Assembly: GCA_030141605.1 (NCBI GenBank)
Contig: JAQGDQ010000001.1
Coordinates: 682,001 to 746,000 of the forward strand
Direction of reading: 5' to 3'
DNA from: Tubiluchus corallicola
Taxonomy: Eukaryota > Priapulida > Priapulimorpha > Priapulimorphida > Tubiluchidae
DNA length: 64,000 nt
This document shows positions 62,801 through 64,000 of this stretch, piece after piece; positions within the stretch are counted from its first letter, which is position 1, and each line of letters opens with the position of its first letter. The notes beneath the pieces were generated by a model. That model ran no database searches. It was not told the origin of the DNA and saw only the letters and a list, made by a program, of their open reading frames with translations. A program made the position numbers and the translations under genes.

Positions 62801-63379
62801 AGTAGACCATTGCCATTGCCATTATAAATAGTGCTGCAAAGCCAACTTCTGGATAATCCACAATTGCTTTCCAAATACTAATCAGAGATTATGCAAAATG
62901 ATACCCGAGTTAAACCATTAGGTGTATGCCACGTGATTCTCATGCATGTCACAAATTAGCTAACAACAGCATTTTAACTACTGATCTATGGTTAACTAAT
63001 TTGTAGTTATTTTCGAGTTCTGTAAGAAATAATGAGAAAGTAGATATTGTCACATGACTCAGATCGCTCAGTGCTCTATCAAAAAAGGTCTAAAGTAACA
63101 GTCACAATGTGGTGTATTGTAAATCTGTTCTAAAATATCTTTGCAAGGCATAGGCATTGATCTTTTTTTACTGTTAGAATAAAAGGAGCTTAGAGATTTG
63201 TTATTTTCTGGTCGTAGTTGTACAAGCGTAAATCTGTGTGTACAAGTAAATTAATTAATTTGTTTTCCGTATTTCAGAATGGCACCTTAGTTAATAGTTA
63301 TAAAGGCACCGGTGGTATATTTGAGGTTTGTTGGAATCATACAGGAGATAAAGTTGGAGCCAGTGCATCTGATGGTTCA
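47817..63379 (+). CDS. TBL1XR1: TBL1X/TBL1XR1 (ebi) LisH and WD40 corepressor subunit, 13 coding exons, last exon off the edge
   Basis: TBL1-family proteins are core subunits of the NCoR/SMRT-HDAC3 complex and recruit ubiquitin machinery to exchange corepressors for coactivators. Exons are 47817-47874, 52305-52450, 52842-53001, 53328-53460, 54852-54993, 55664-55727, 57738-57835, 59325-59385, 60242-60363, 61326-61400, 62087-62214, 62461-62626 and 63278-63379. All junctions are GT-AG in consistent phase, giving 485 residues. The N-terminus [20 protein letters not shown] is the LisH motif (residues about 4-36), followed by the F-box-like region ([18 protein letters not shown], then [16 protein letters not shown]). 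A short low-complexity linker (residues about 95-130) replaces the alanine-rich linker of vertebrate TBL1XR1. WD40 repeats start with [15 protein letters not shown] near residue 145 and run to the end. Motifs such as [28 protein letters not shown] and GASASDGS are near-identical to the human protein. The last expected residues (about 8-9) lie beyond 64000. The symbol denotes the family; it may equally be the single pre-duplication orthologue (ebi). Confidence 0.97.
47875..52304 (+). other. TBL1 intron 1, 4.4 kb
   Basis: A long intron directly after the 19th codon. It contains a (TA)n run at 48372-48391 flanked by TTCTTGTACTT on both sides, and the 62-bp tandem repeat at 49799-49984. No exon-like or recognised coding segment was found. 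Confidence 0.8.
49799..49984. repeat. 62-bp tandem repeat, three copies
   Basis: Three head-to-tail copies have equivalent points at 49801, 49863 and 49925. Each contains AGAGTTTGGAAAGTTTGG and then AAACTTC. Within each unit GTTTGGAAA is itself nearly duplicated. Divergence between copies is low, so the array is fairly recent. Confidence 0.9.
53002..53327 (+). other. TBL1 intron 3, reading frame stays open into it
   Basis: The frame of exon 3 continues without a stop to 53186. Retention of this intron would replace the WD40 half by about 60 residues that include a strongly hydrophobic run ([19 protein letters not shown]). Normal splicing (donor GTAAAT at 53002, acceptor TTTTCAG) restores the conserved protein. 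Confidence 0.6.
53461..54851 (+). other. TBL1 intron 4
   Basis: Non-coding. Words near 54060-54100 (AAAATAAACATTCTCAATTC) look like a worn LINE 3' tail. A cluster of short inverted TAATA/GTAGTAAT words is present at 54560-54650. Confidence 0.6.
55728..57737 (+). other. TBL1 intron 6
   Basis: Non-coding, with a (TA)n run at about 56625-56641. The word AATTGACTCGAA and a close variant occur at about 56652 and 56681, perhaps part of an old repeat. No element ends were defined. Confidence 0.6.
57836..59324 (+). other. TBL1 intron 7
   Basis: AT-rich intron with nothing recognised. Introns 5 (54994-55663), 8 (59386-60241), 9 (60364-61325), 10 (61401-62086) and 12 (62627-63277) are likewise featureless; a 100-codon frame at 60544-60846 in intron 9 is not recognised. 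Confidence 0.6.
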
Positions 63380-63639
63380 GTAAGTTTTTTCATTGTTTGT
63401 GCATGAAAAGCTGAAATCATAATTTACCTGGCTTGTTATGAAACTTAGAGGTATTTAATCAGTTGATAACTAGTTTGAGATTTTTTACATGCATTAGTTG
63501 GATTATTGTTCAGTCTAGTGAAAGAAGTAACATTACCTTAATACATGATTTATTTTACCAGGGATAATATTGTTTCATTCTTGTGCTTATAGCAGATTTT
63601 ATGGCGTAATATGTTGGTTAGAAATTATTGCAAGTACCG

Positions 63640-64000
63640 TATTTTCCCATGTATAAGAGACCCTTGTGTATAAGAGACCCCTTCAATTTTTAGGCAAAAA
63701 TTCTGGAAAAAAGTTTTTTGGTAATGAATAACTTTATTCATCATAGAAATCATTAAATTCCTCATCACTCTCATCAAAAATATCAACTGGAGTCAGACCT
63801 TCAGCAATTCCAGCCAGTTCATCATCAGAGGAGTCACTCTGCTCAAAATTGGCATTGTCCTCTTTTGACATTTAAAAAAATAATAACTTACCCGGTACAT
63901 TAATTTTATCATTAGAATTTAGCCATGGAGAAGATTTATTGAAAGGAAACTATAATTATTCGAAATAAAACAGTTGTAGAGCACTTATTTCTTTAAAATC
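63640..64000 (-). mobile_element. pogo/Tigger-like DNA transposon, one end, continues off the right edge
   Basis: A terminal sequence begins TACCGTATTTTCCCATGTAT with two adjacent copies of GTATAAGAGACCC, and TA is the expected target site. Inside, on the minus strand, 63738-63871 encodes 44 acidic residues ending IFDESDEEFNDFYDE and a stop, resembling the acidic C-terminal tail of pogo/Tigger-type transposases. An in-frame TAA lies immediately upstream of the ATG, so either an intron or a deletion separates this tail from the catalytic domain. The element sits in the last TBL1 intron. Confidence 0.5.

Noticed and set aside
1-64000. CRISPR arrays, operons, phage or bacterial defence systems
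   Set aside because: The window is a spliced animal genome; no regularly spaced repeats or prokaryotic gene organisation are present.

Overview
This is an AT-rich invertebrate metazoan genomic window. Its protein-coding genes carry GT-AG introns, and the spacers and introns hold animal-type DNA transposons and retroelements. I rebuilt exons by joining donors and acceptors that keep the reading frame and agree with family conservation. No bacterial or organellar features are seen. The tektin-like exon indicates an animal with motile cilia or flagella. The VPS13 gene has only 18 coding exons, far fewer than its vertebrate counterparts. The species cannot be named from this sequence.

Layout, left to right. 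(1) 1061-1402, minus: the first coding exon of a tektin-like protein (tektin-3/-5 type) whose remainder lies off the left edge. (2) 1403-5847: AT-rich intergenic DNA with a 30-bp tandem repeat. (3) 5848-28276, minus: a complete VPS13A/C-type gene for a bridge-like lipid transfer protein, 18 coding exons and 3239 residues, with a 4.6-kb last exon. (4) 28277-35489: a divergent spacer packed with repeats: a hAT-like MITE with target-site duplications, a large palindrome and a decayed Ty3/Gypsy integrase. (5) 35513-38406, plus: a complete ATG9 gene, two coding exons and 781 residues. (6) 38407-47453: intergenic DNA with two more copies of the same MITE, an A-rich region and a LINE-like tail. (7) 47454-63379 and beyond, plus: a TBL1X/TBL1XR1 (ebi) gene with 13 coding exons here (485 residues); only the last few codons are off the right edge. 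(8) 63640-64000: the end of a pogo/Tigger-like transposon.

VPS13 and ATG9 are arranged head to head. VPS13 proteins carry lipids in bulk between membranes, and ATG9 is a lipid scramblase of the autophagy pathway, so neighbours that could share regulation also have related membrane roles. TBL1 is a nuclear corepressor/exchange factor with no obvious functional tie to them. I see no gene cluster that would count as a new multi-gene system. The most novel material is the repeat biology of the spacers, the VPS13/ATG9 arrangement, and an antisense promoter-like site inside VPS13 intron 1.
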